From Zantedeschia hybrid cultivar (Eukaryota; Streptophyta; Magnoliopsida; Alismatales; Araceae), in NCBI GenBank assembly GCA_030544215.1, contig JARZZO010000004.1, positions 15,612,501 through 15,676,500 on the forward strand: DNA of 64,000 nt, given 5' to 3'. Position numbers and translations under genes: made by a program. This document shows, one piece after another, positions 10,901 to 19,931 of the stretch (its first letter is position 1; each line of letters opens with the position of its first letter). Below the pieces are notes generated by a model. That model did no database searches, was not told where the DNA came from, and was given only the letters and a program-made list of their open reading frames with translations.

Positions 10901-12323
10901 TTAGCCCTCAATTACATTCCACACATCAGAACTAGCACCGCCAGCCGCCAGAAGCATGGCTCTGAGCATCACGGTCAATATCTGCAAAAAGGCCGTGGAT
11001 GCATGCCTGGTTTATACAGGGGCTTCAATTAATGTTTTACCTCCGAAGACCCTGGAACTGTGCGGTGTGCCCAAGGAGAAATGGCTGCCTAGCCCCATCT
11101 CAGTTACGGCATATGGCAATTCTACCCGTTCCCCTCTGGGAATGGTTTATTTAAAGGTGGATCTGGGCCCAGTAAGTCATGCAGAGGTCGAATTTCATAT
11201 TCTAGAAATCGACCCTTCCATAAATGCCATTCTAGGACGTCCTTATATTAAAACTCTTGAGGCGATTCTTTCTACGAATCACCAATGCCTCAAATTCCCT
11301 TATAAAGGACGAATTATTAAAGTGACGAGCATGCCGATCCTTGCTGCTGCTCATACCTTAAATATTAAATCTGCAGTTTTACCTGGCCGACAACCTTTTC
11401 TGTCGGTATTACAGGTCTACCGTCCAGTGGCTGATCTTTTGAAAGCCGCTACCATTTCTCCATATCCATTAAATGCTATCAAAAGGGGGAAGTGCATGAG
11501 TACCCCAGGATGGAGAATCATGATGAAAAATGGCTATCAGCCTGGGAAAGGTCTGGGCACGCAGTTGCAAGGCAGGACCACTCCTGTCAGAGATCATCGG
11601 GCAGTACCCGGAAGCGGTCTGGGCTATAGGCCGAGGAAACTGAAGCAAGACAGGGTTCAGCAAGAAGATGGTCAAGAAATCTTGGAAACAATGTCCACAC
11701 CACTGAAAGAAGGCCGAGATCCCTTAACATGGACCCTATATACACACTTTGTGAAAGGACCCATACTTAGTCACGACAACACGGTGGTCATTACTTCATG
11801 TTTTGACTTCCATGACATATATGGGAGGGACTTGGCCAGACATTGTTCCGAACTACTTACGTACCAATCCTTGGAGGTTCTGCGACCTATGAAAATGAGA
11901 AAATTCCATGACCCCGAATGCGAATGGTACAAATGGTTCGACCTGAGGGACCTATACATAGCACTGAACAGATTATTCCTGGATCCTGCAGAACCCAAGT
12001 GGCCACCGCAGATCGACGAGCTAATTAAGAGCCCTGGCGCAATCTTTGATAAGCGGATATTGCTGTCCGAACAAACTGATGAAGGGGAGCCAGATGACCC
12101 CTATGAAGCTAGTTATACAACAGATCTGCTCTGGAGGGGGACATATCCTTCACATGTCCTAATGCTCCATACTCTATTTCGCACACTGCTCTTGACCCCG
12201 ACTTGGTCGCGGGTCATTACTGAAGACATTCCACGGGCCCCGCCCGTTATGATTACTCTGTCCCCTCGGGACTTTATTCCACAACCTCCTCTCGACCTAG
12301 AGAGGATGTATGATCTGATCTGA
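7944..12323 (+). pseudogene. Element A gag-protease with G-patch-like segment (three stops)
   Basis: The frame starts at ATG 7944 (MLLRSGRDLS) and stays open to 12323 apart from TAG at 8901-8903 (TGG in C), TAG at 10902-10904 (CAG in B) and TGA at 12321-12323 (TGG in B). In order it has: an acidic and proline-rich N-terminus; the retrotransposon Gag domain (about 8780-9240); a Gln-rich stretch; a zinc-finger-like C-x2-H-x4-H-x4-C motif (about 9799-9846); a Pro/Thr-rich linker; and an aspartic protease (10956 on). The protease active site reads LVYTGASIN, where B and C have LVDTGASIN, so the catalytic Asp is lost (TAT at 11013). A G-patch-like segment follows (about 11488-11640: NGYQPGKGLG...GLGY). 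Gag builds the particle and the protease would cleave the polyprotein. This copy cannot do so itself. Confidence 0.9.
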
Positions 12324-15300
12324 GACATATTGCTATATGATCCCCCTAATCCTCTGGCCTTGGTGCCGCTTCCTCCGTCTGATTCCCCTTCCATTTGTAT
12401 TCACTCCTGCTTCATGTATAATTCCTCCGATATCAAAAAAAAAAACGCCAATTTTACAACAAATTCTTTCCAAATCATTATCGAGGAAACATCTTACTTG
12501 TCCGATTACACCCCATCGAGCGGGTCCGTCGGTCAAGATTCTCTCTTAAACATACTCTGCCCCTCCCCACGGGAGGATTCCCCTGTATTTCCACTTGTAT
12601 CCCAGGATTTTCATCCTGCTTCATCTTCATTAGGTTATGATAGGCAGTTTAGTGAAGTTAGGAAGTTTAGTTTTAGGCAGGTTAGTCAGGTTAGGAAGTC
12701 TAGGAAGCCTAAGGGTAGGCAAATTCCAGAAAGATACCTCCAGGATTTAGTTGATAAATGTTCTTTTTGCTCTTTAATCCCTCAGCTTTTAGAAGATCCA
12801 ATTCAGATGCCAGAAGATTGTACAGACGATGAGTCAGTCAATGATGGGTACGGGGTATATGAGTTAGTGCATGAAAAGGACCCCATTGTTGAAGATGAGA
12901 AAGATGATGAGGACGCAGCTGAGGCGTATGCCAGTGGAGTGAAGAGATTTGATGAACCCTCAGCTGCCGTAGAAGAGCCCACCAAAGAAATAAACTTAGG
13001 GACTGAAGATGAACCTAAGGTTGTCCTCGTCAGTAAAAATCTTTCTATAGAGGATGAGAAGGCAATGGTACAAGTGCTTAAGGACTATAAGGACACTTTC
13101 GCCTGGAGTTACGAGGATATGCCGGGGTTAGACTCATCTTTAGTTGAACACAGGTTAACATTAAAGGATGGAGCTAGTCCGGTCAAGCAGAAATTAAGGC
13201 GATTCCACCCACAAATGGCTTTAAAGATGAAGGAAGAGGTCGACAAATTACACAAAGCCAAATTCATTAGAGTTGTCCTTTATCCACAATGGGTGGCCAA
13301 CATAGTCCCGGTTATGAAAAAGGACGGGAAGGTCAGAATTTGCATTGACTTCCGCGATCTGAACCGGGCATGTCCTAAAGATGATTTTCCATTGCCTCAT
13401 ATTGATGTACTCATCGGTAACACTGCTGGCTATGAGACATTATCGTTTATGGATGGATTTTCAGGATACAACCAGATTAAGCTGGCAGAAGAGGATCAAG
13501 AGATGACTTCATTCACTACACTTTGGGGAACATATTGTTATGTCGTCATGCCATTTGGATTGAAGAACGCTGGAGCCACTTATCAAAAGGCTATGATGGC
13601 AATATTTCATGACATGATGCATATAGATTTGGAAGTTTATGTGGATGACTTATTGGTTAAGTCTAAAACGAAGGCTGAGCACGCCAAAGTTTTGGCAAGG
13701 GTATTAGAGAGATCGAGAGAGTATCAGTTGAAGATGAACCCCAAGAAATGTGCATTCGGGGTATCTTCAGGAAAATTGCTTGGATTCATTGTCAGTAAAC
13801 GGGGAATTGAGATCGATCCCAATAAGGCGAAGGCTATCAGAGAAATGCCGCCTCCCAAAAACTTGAAAGAGTTAAGAGGATTAATCGGGAGGTTACAATT
13901 TATTCGTCGTTTTGTCTCCCAGCACTCACAAAGGTGTAAGCCGTTTTACGAGCTTACCAAGCCAGGAGTCAAATTCAATTGGGACGATAAGTGTCAGGAG
14001 GCATTTGATGGATTAAAGGACTATTTGGCAAGTCCTCCTGTTTTGAGACCACCATCTCCAGGCAAACCTTTGATACTTTATATTTCTGTCCTGGATGATG
14101 CAGTGGGGGCTGTCCTAGCACAGGAGGATGAAGAAGGAAAAGAGAGGGCAGCCTACTATCTCTCTAAACTTCTCAACCCCGCTGAACAGAGATACACGAC
14201 GATAGAGAAAACATGTGCAGCATTAGTTTGGGTTGTGCAGAAATTGAAGCATTATTTTCTGGCCCATGAAGTCCATCTCATCGCTAGGATGAATCCGATC
14301 AAATTCCTTCTGGAGAAATCTGTTCTTACTGATAGGTTAGCGCGATGGCAAAGCTTTCTATCTCAATTCGATATCATTTACATTCAACAGAAAGCAATCA
14401 AGGACTATGCCATAGCAGAACATCTCGCTCATCATCCCCTTCCTCGATTTGATCCAGTGCGATCAGAGTTTCCGGATGAGGAACTGATGTCCGTAAATCA
14501 AATTAGAGATGATATGTGGACTCTGCATTTTGATGGAGCTCTGAATTCTCATGGAAAGGGGATCGGAATCGTTCTGTTATCACCTGAAGGTGTCACCATT
14601 CCATCAGCCTTTCAGCTTGACTTTCCAGTCACCAACAACATAGCTGAATACGAGGCACTTCTTGCTGGCCTCGAGGCTGCTCATTTCTATGGTGCCACCA
14701 AACTCAGGATTGTGGGTGATAGCCAATTAATTCTTCGCCAAGTGTTGACCAAGTATCGAACTCTTGATCCCAAGCTCAAGCCTTATCAAGAACTTACTTC
14801 TGCCTATTCAAAGCTTTTCACGAAATTGATCTTTGTCCATGTCCCTAGGAATCAAAACATCTTAGCTGACGCTCTAACTTCACTTGCATCTTCTCTTGAT
14901 TTTCCAATCAGCAAGCAATCTGAATCAATTATAGTTCATAGGCGTCTTTCACCCGCTGTAAAAGATCCTTCATTTCTTAGAACTAAGGAAAAGCTGTTAA
15001 AGAAATTCAGAGATGGAAGTATTGTTGAAAAGAGAGAAATCATGTTGATGGAGCTGTTAGAAGAGATGGATGACGAACAGAAGCCATGGTATTTTGAAAT
15101 TGCCAAATATTGTGAAGATCAATCATATCCTGAGGAAGCTACAACTGAGGAGAAGAGAGCTATCAGGAGAGTTGCTCAACGATACACCCTAGTTGGAGGA
15201 GCACTGTACAAGAGAGGTTTTGATGGAGTTCTTCTGAGATGTCTAGACGAAGATGAGCTTTGGAAGGTTATGGAAGGAGCCCATAGTGGAGTTTGCGGTG

Positions 15301-16346
15301 GCCATGTCAATGGACAGATGCTAGCAAAGAAGATCCTTAGACAAGGATTTTATTGGCCAACCATGGAAGAAGATTGTGTAGGATATGTCCGTAGGTGTGC
15401 TAAGTGTCAACTTCACGCCGACAAAATTCATTCTCCTGCATCTTCACTCCATCCTGTTTCTTCCCCATGGCCTTTCTCCATGTGGGCTTTCGACATTATT
15501 GGACCTTTTGGTAACCCAGATTCCGGCATCAAGCAAAAATCTTTCATTCTCACGGCAACGGAATACTTCACCAAGTGGGCAGAAGCTGAAGCGTACGTGG
15601 AGATCAAAGCATCAACCGTCTGCAAATTCATCATGAAGAACATCATCACAAGATTCGGAATTCCAAGTACCATCGTCACCGACAACGGACCGCAGTTCGT
15701 GTCACAGGAATTGAAGGACCTCTGCAACAGGTACAAAATTGCATTGCATCATTCATCTCCTTATTATCCGCTAGGCAATGGCCAAGCAGAGGCAACTAAT
15801 AAGACTTTGATAAAAATTATCAAAAAGACGTGTAAATCTAACAAATTCGCAGATTGGCCAGAAAAATTGGTTGAGGCTCTATGGGCCTACCGAACTTCAA
15901 TCCGCACGCCCACTGGACAAACTCCTTATTCCTTAACATTTGGAATGGAGGCGGTAGTTCCATATGAGATCCTTATACCGTCATTAAGAGTACAATTGAA
16001 CAAGGAATTCTCCATTGATGAACATCGTTCAGCACTCCTTGCTCAATTGGAACTTTTAGACGAGAAAAGATGGTCAGCTGCTAATCATGCAAAAGTTTAT
16101 CAAAACAGATTAGCACGTTTTTATCAAAAGAAAGTCATTGAACGTAAGTTCAAAGTCGGTGAAATGGTCGTTAAAAGAATTTTTGTAAAACCTGGTGGTC
16201 CGCGTTCTAAGCTCCAACCCAACTGGGAAGGACCTTATGTTGTATCACATGCTTTTCCTGGTAATGCTTATCGTCTTGTTAATGCAGAAGGAGAAGAGCT
16301 AAATCATCCCTGGAATGGTTTACATCTTAATAAATACTACCCTTAG
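12324..16346 (+). CDS. Element A pol: RT, RNase H, archaeal RNase H, integrase
   Basis: After the TGA at 12321 the same frame continues uninterrupted to TAG at 16344-16346 (about 1,340 codons). Domains by nucleotide position: acidic linker; reverse transcriptase about 13230-13810 with the YVDD motif at 13637-13648; connection and retroviral-type RNase H about 14065-14440; second, archaeal-type RNase H about 14515-14900 (HFDGA, AEYEALL, GDSQLI); integrase zinc finger HHCC about 15270-15412; DDE core about 15485-15800 (TDNGPQF, NGQAEATNK); and a GPY/F-type C-terminus (NWEGPYVV). Two RNase H domains mark the Tat/Ogre lineage. A run of eleven A at 12435-12445 keeps pol in the same frame as gag, unlike B. 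Expression would need readthrough of the TGA. Confidence 0.93.
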   Translation, partial: DILLYDPPNPLALVPLPPSDSPSICIHSCFMYNSSDIKKKNANFTTNSFQIIIEETSYLSDYTPSSGSVGQDSLLNILCPSPREDSPVFPLVSQDFHPASSSLGYDRQFSEVRKFSFRQVSQVRKSRKPKGRQIPERYLQDLVDKCSFCSLIPQLLEDPIQMPEDCTDDESVNDGYGVYELVHEKDPIVEDEKDDEDAAEAYASGVKRFDEPSAAVEEPTKEINLGTEDEPKVVLVSKNLSIEDEKAMVQVLKDYKDTFAWSYEDMPGLDSSLVEHRLTLKDGASPVKQKLRRFHPQMALKMKEEVDKLHKAKFIRVVLYPQWVANIVPVMKKDGKVRICIDFRDLNRACPKDDFPLPHIDVLIGNTAGYETLSFMDGFSGYNQIKLAEEDQEMTSFTTLWGTYCYVVMPFGLKNAGATYQKAMMAIFHDMMHIDLEVYVDDLLVKSKTKAEHAKVLARVLERSREYQLKMNPKKCAFGVSSGKLLGFIVSKRGIEIDPNKAKAIREMPPPKNLKELRGLIGRLQFIRRFVSQHSQRCKPFYELTKPGVKFNWDDKCQEAFDGLKDYLASPPVLRPPSPGKPLILYISVLDDAVGAVLAQEDEEGKERAAYYLSKLLNPAEQRYTTIEKTCAALVWVVQKLKHYFLAHEVHLIARMNPIKFLLEKSVLTDRLARWQSFLSQFDIIYIQQKAIKDYAIAEHLAHHPLPRFDPVRSEFPDEELMSVNQIRDDMWTLHFDGALNSHGKGIGIVLLSPEGVTIPSAFQLDFPVTNNIAEYEALLAGLEAAHFYGATKLRIVGDSQLILRQVLTKYRTLDPKLKPYQELTSAYSKLFTKLIFVHVPRNQNILADALTSLASSLDFPISKQSESIIVHRRLSPAVKDPSFLRTKEKLLKKFRDGSIVEKREIMLMELLEEMDDEQKPWYFEIAKYCEDQSYPEEATTEEKRAIRRVAQRYTLVGGALYKRGFDGVLLRCLDEDELWKVMEGAHSGVCGGHVNGQMLAKKILRQGFYWPTMEEDCVGYVRRCAKCQLHADKIHSPASSLHPVSSPWPFSMWAFDIIGPFGNPDSGIKQKSFILTATEYFTKWAEAEAYVEIKASTVCKFIMKNIITRFGIPSTIVTDNGPQFVSQELKDLCNRYKIALHHSSPYYPLGNGQAEATNKTLIKIIKKTCKSNKFADWPEKLVEALWAYRTSIRTPTGQTPYSLTFGMEAVVPYEILIPSLRVQLNKEFSIDEHRSALLAQLELLDEKRWSAANHAKVYQNRLARFYQKKVIERKFKVGEMVVKRIFVKPGGPRSKLQPNWEGPYVVSHAFPGNAYRLVNAEGEELNHPWNGLHLNKYYP

Positions 16347-17104
16347 GTTAAAGAGTCGATCAGTATGGTACAAAGACCAGAGGAATCAGAAAATTTATAA
16401 ACTCAAATTTCTTTGTTAGTCTGAATAATTTAACTTCAAACCCATTACTGCACACACTGACACGTTTGATTTGTGAGTAACAAGAGATGCCAAGTCCTAA
16501 AGAATATCAAAAGCTTGACTAAGAGTGTAAAGTACAAATCATTCCTTTTAAAGTAAAATTCTGTTTTACACTCGGCCCATGATGTCGGAACGAGGCTTAA
16601 AATAGACTACCAAGAATACCCGCCATCTTAGTAGGAGGCCGTCATAAAAAAAATGGGGGAGATCCGTTCCAAAGCAGAGCAAAGAAAGAAAAGCATAGAA
16701 AAAACAAAAGGAAAAGGCAAGATTCAAAATCAAAAGGCCAATACATTACAAACGTCACATCAAGGCCATGAAATGAAACAAAAGGGAACGCAAGGTCGAT
16801 AAATACCCCGGAAAGAAAATGACCGAACCCCAACAGATATTAGGGTTGGAAAGGAACATCTTTTTAAGTCTCCGGAACCTTCTCATGGGCTTTCTAAACT
16901 TATTCTTCCTTTCTTTCTAAAGGAGTGTACTCCAAGCTTAAGGAATGGCTTAGATTGACTAAGGGTCAAATCATCAAATGGGATCACGAATGGAAACACA
17001 AGTTCAAACACGATGGGTTTAAGTTAAATTGTCAAAGAACAATTTGAAAATTAAGTTAATAAATGAATATGATTTTTTGATCTAAGTACCATGTTGATCT
17101 TTTA

Positions 17105-17275
17105 GTCAAAAATTCCAAAAAAAATACATATGTCAAAAATCCAAAAAAAATACATATGTCCAAAATTCAAAAAAAAAATACATATGTCAAAAATTCAGAA
17201 AAATATATATATGTCAAAATTCAAAAAAAAGCATATATTTCAAAACCCAAACAAAAATGAATATTTCAAAACAAC
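17105..17275 (+). repeat. A-rich tandem repeat, about 30-bp unit
   Basis: Four to five imperfect copies of CAAAAATYC, an A-run, then ATACATATGT. The homologous stretch in B is at 46100-46285, with different A-run lengths and copy detail. Confidence 0.75.
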
Positions 17276-17579
17276 AAAAATATCTCAATTAGCATTTGCT
17301 TGTTGCACTCAGTATGTTTCATTCCTTTTATTTTCAGTGAGCATCTGTTTGCTTGCATGTTGCATTTTGCTTAAGTTTGATTATTCTCATTACCTTTGTT
17401 AATAAAGGCTATGCCCCTTGACCCTTCTACCAAAGATAGGATCAAGTAGTCGGTTACTTAACCAGGCAAGGGGCTAAGTCTGAATAGATGCTTAACCTGT
17501 TTGTTCAAGTCATATACAGGACACAAGGCATGAAAGAGTTGGAATACGGATTGAAGACAGCCAGAACATGTTTCTGCTA

Positions 17580-17652
17580 TTGAAAAGCGTCGTTGAACAG
17601 CGACGTGTTTTTGTTCATGTGAATGGCGTCGGCTCAACACAACGCGTTTCAG
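17580..17652 (+). repeat. Two inverted-repeat modules downstream of pol (A)
   Basis: ttgaaaagcgtc...cgacgtgtttttg (17580-17613) and gaatggcgtc...acgcgtttcag (17620-17652). In B the matching region holds the antisense cassette with many such modules, so these two may be what remains after a deletion in A. Confidence 0.7.
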
Positions 17653-18303
17653 AAATTCAAAGAAATGAAGCTGGAAATATCAAGAAGATCCCATTGTGAG
17701 ATTTATGAAGTCCTAACCGTGGCTAAAAAGACGGTTATTTCTACCCTTGTATTATTTCATGTAATTATTTTGCATTAGCATTACTATATGATAAATATTT
17801 ATTAGAGTATATCAAGGACCTTGTGGTTTTGATGAAACTGGAATTTGAGTTCCCCTTCAACAAAAACAGTGATAATTCCAGAGAATTCTTAATCGCACGG
17901 ATAGGCCGTTGGATTGTTGATTAGTGGGGACGATGGTTCCATTTTTTGTGAAACAGTGCGTGGATAAACAAGCTTTGGCTTAGCACTGAATTACAAGAAT
18001 TGGTATCTTGACTCATTAATGACAATTTAACAATATTATCCTTGGTTAATTTATATTTTATTTGACTTTATATTTTTCTTTTAGCCCAGCATGCATCATG
18101 TAGGACTTTGAAATCATTGAAATAAGAATTAATTACTGATTAAGTTTCAGACCATTAATCAAATAACTCCAACATGATATGAAATATTCTATTCCGAATT
18201 GAGTATCTTGATTATCTTTGAGGTTCGCTTAAAGATATCCTTGGAATTTTATCTTTGATTGGGTTCTCTATCTAATATTTCTTGTTTTCTTTTAAGATCC
18301 ATC

Positions 18304-18399
18304 ATGGCTGTAGCACGTCCACATTGGCTGGCAAACGCTCCCCATGATGAAACCTGCAGTGTCTACGACCTGGGGTACTTCCCACTCCGAGGAGGTTGA
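18304..18399 (+). CDS. Conserved 31-residue open frame before the 3' LTR (A)
   Basis: The frame starts MAVARPHWLANAPHDE and ends YFPLRGG, then TGA. B has the same frame at 52563-52658 with four residue changes and no length change. No known family is recognised. It could be a real small peptide, a last exon of a spliced transcript, or just a conserved noncoding block that happens to be open; the flanks are conserved too. Confidence 0.3.
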   Translation: MAVARPHWLANAPHDETCSVYDLGYFPLRGG

Positions 18400-18602
18400 T
18401 CAACCTTATTTTATTTCCTTGTCTACTTCATCCAGACAGGATTAATTCCATTGATCTCCTTGAACTATCTTCATTGATAATTTTGAGAAAAATTCTAGTC
18501 ATGTGATGTTAAGAGCGTGTCTCATCACACCTTGGCATCACCTTTTCAGTACATTCCATTCCATTTCACTCCCTTGCAAAGACGATGCCAAGGTGAGGCA
18601 GC

Positions 18603-19926
18603 TGTAGACACGCTAATTTTGACTTCATTTTGAGTAAATTTCATATCATACAATAATGCCTCGAAATGGTCTGATAATTAATCATTAATTAATTTTTATT
18701 AATCTTTTTAAGTGTCGGGTTTAACAGATGTGTTTAAGTTAATCAATTGAATTGGTTTTAATTCAATTTTGAGTTAAAATATGAAGAATTCTAAAAGACG
18801 TCGACCTGTGTGGACGCCATTTAGACTTTATTCTTATTTTAATGTTTAAATTTGAATTTGAATTAATTAATTAATTAACTAAAAGGCGTCTGGTAATGTC
18901 GACGCGTTTTAAGTTTCCTAAGTGATTTTAACTTCCCATCCGGATGTTTATCCTTATCTTAATTAGTCTAAAAGACGTCTATACAGGTGGACGCGTTTTA
19001 CCTAATAAAGATAAAGATAAGTTTTCCCGGATATTTATCCTTATCTTAATTAATCTGAAAGGCGTCGGCCATGGTGGACGCGTTTTAGATAATTACAGAT
19101 AAAGATGAATTAATTAGTATTTATCTGTCGGTTAAGATGGATAAATTCGGAGTTTTTTCAATGTTAATTGCGAACGCAAGAAAAGCCTATAAATACCTCG
19201 CATGTTGAAGAGTTAAAAAAAAAAAAAAGGAAAGTTGAAGTCCATTAAGAGAGAGCATTATTATAGCGAGTTGAAGATCGAAGCAACAACGTCGGAACGT
19301 CGGAGCGCTGCCATTTCCAGAAGTCGGTGTCCTTTCAAGATCTTCATCCTTTCAAGGCTTCATCCGATTGGGCATAAGTGTTTCATTTCTGCATTTTCAT
19401 TTTCATTAATTTCATTCTTCATTCACTTCATGCAAACACACACCACAGCATAATTTTTCAAAACCTACTTGATTTAAGGGGTTTCAAAGCCACTCAACAA
19501 GTAAGTTTGATGTTCAATCATATGTCCAAAATCATGATTAGTTCAAATACTGCTTCTACTTAAATTTTCATCATTATTGTTTCTTCGTTTTCTGTTTCTG
19601 TCTCTGCTGCACTCAACAACAACAAGAGATTCAAAAGGGGAAATCAAGCACAAAGTCAGAAAGACCTCTGGACGATCCTCAACCTCAAATCCAACAACAA
19701 GAACAAAAAGCAAAGAAAGGGCTCTCTTTCTTCAGCCGGCTGAGGAAGGGGAACCAAGGACTCAATCTTCCGCGTTTGAACAGGTAAGCGATCATATCTC
19801 TTTTGAAACTTTTTAGTTAAAAGTTTCTGGCGATCACTGCACTTAGTTGCTATTTTTAATAGGTTAGTTTACACTAAACAACATAGATTTTTCATGTTAA
19901 TCACACGGTCATTCTAAGCACCTACA
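18603..19926 (+). repeat. 3' LTR of element A
   Basis: Same length as the 5' LTR (1,324 bp) and nearly identical. Differences seen by eye include gactTc for gacgtc near the start, taatg for taacg, cttcccatcc for ctttccctcc, attgcg for atcgcg and cggtg for cggcg. It ends CACCTACA at 19926, followed by the CTAGT duplication. Confidence 0.95.
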
Positions 19927-19931
19927 CTAGT
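19927..19931. repeat. Target site duplication of element A, right copy (CTAGT)
   Basis: Matches 5582-5586. Removing A and one copy restores the continuous reading of element F (gtgactagcatgcc on the - strand). Confidence 0.95.

Larger units (their letters stand above)
16347..18602 (+). other. 3' noncoding region of element A
   Basis: This 2.26-kb stretch between pol and the 3' LTR has no long gene. It holds an A-rich tandem repeat (17105-17275), two inverted-repeat modules (17580-17613 and 17620-17652), a 31-codon open frame also present in B (18304-18399), and a weak polypurine-like stretch (aaggtgaggcagc) against the 3' LTR. Around 17540-17650 A and B diverge: B has about 5.3 kb here (antisense cassette) that A lacks. 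Confidence 0.75.
5587..19926 (+). mobile_element. Element A: complete Tat/Ogre-type Ty3/gypsy retrotransposon
   Basis: This 14.3-kb element has two 1,324-bp direct LTRs (5587-6910 and 18603-19926), TG...CA ends and CTAGT target duplications. Internally it has a primer site, a long leader, gag, protease, a G-patch-like segment, reverse transcriptase, RNase H, archaeal-type RNase H, integrase, and a 2.3-kb 3' noncoding region. It is inserted into the older, opposite-facing element F. The two LTRs differ at roughly sixteen positions by eye, so the insertion is fairly recent. It lacks the antisense two-gene cassette found in B. Three in-frame stops and a lost protease aspartate make it non-autonomous. 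Confidence 0.95.

Noticed and set aside
12324..12800. Ogre-type intron between protease and reverse transcriptase
   Set aside because: No block of multiple stops separates the frames as in classical Ogre; the linker is open and similar in A and B, so an intron is not supported here.
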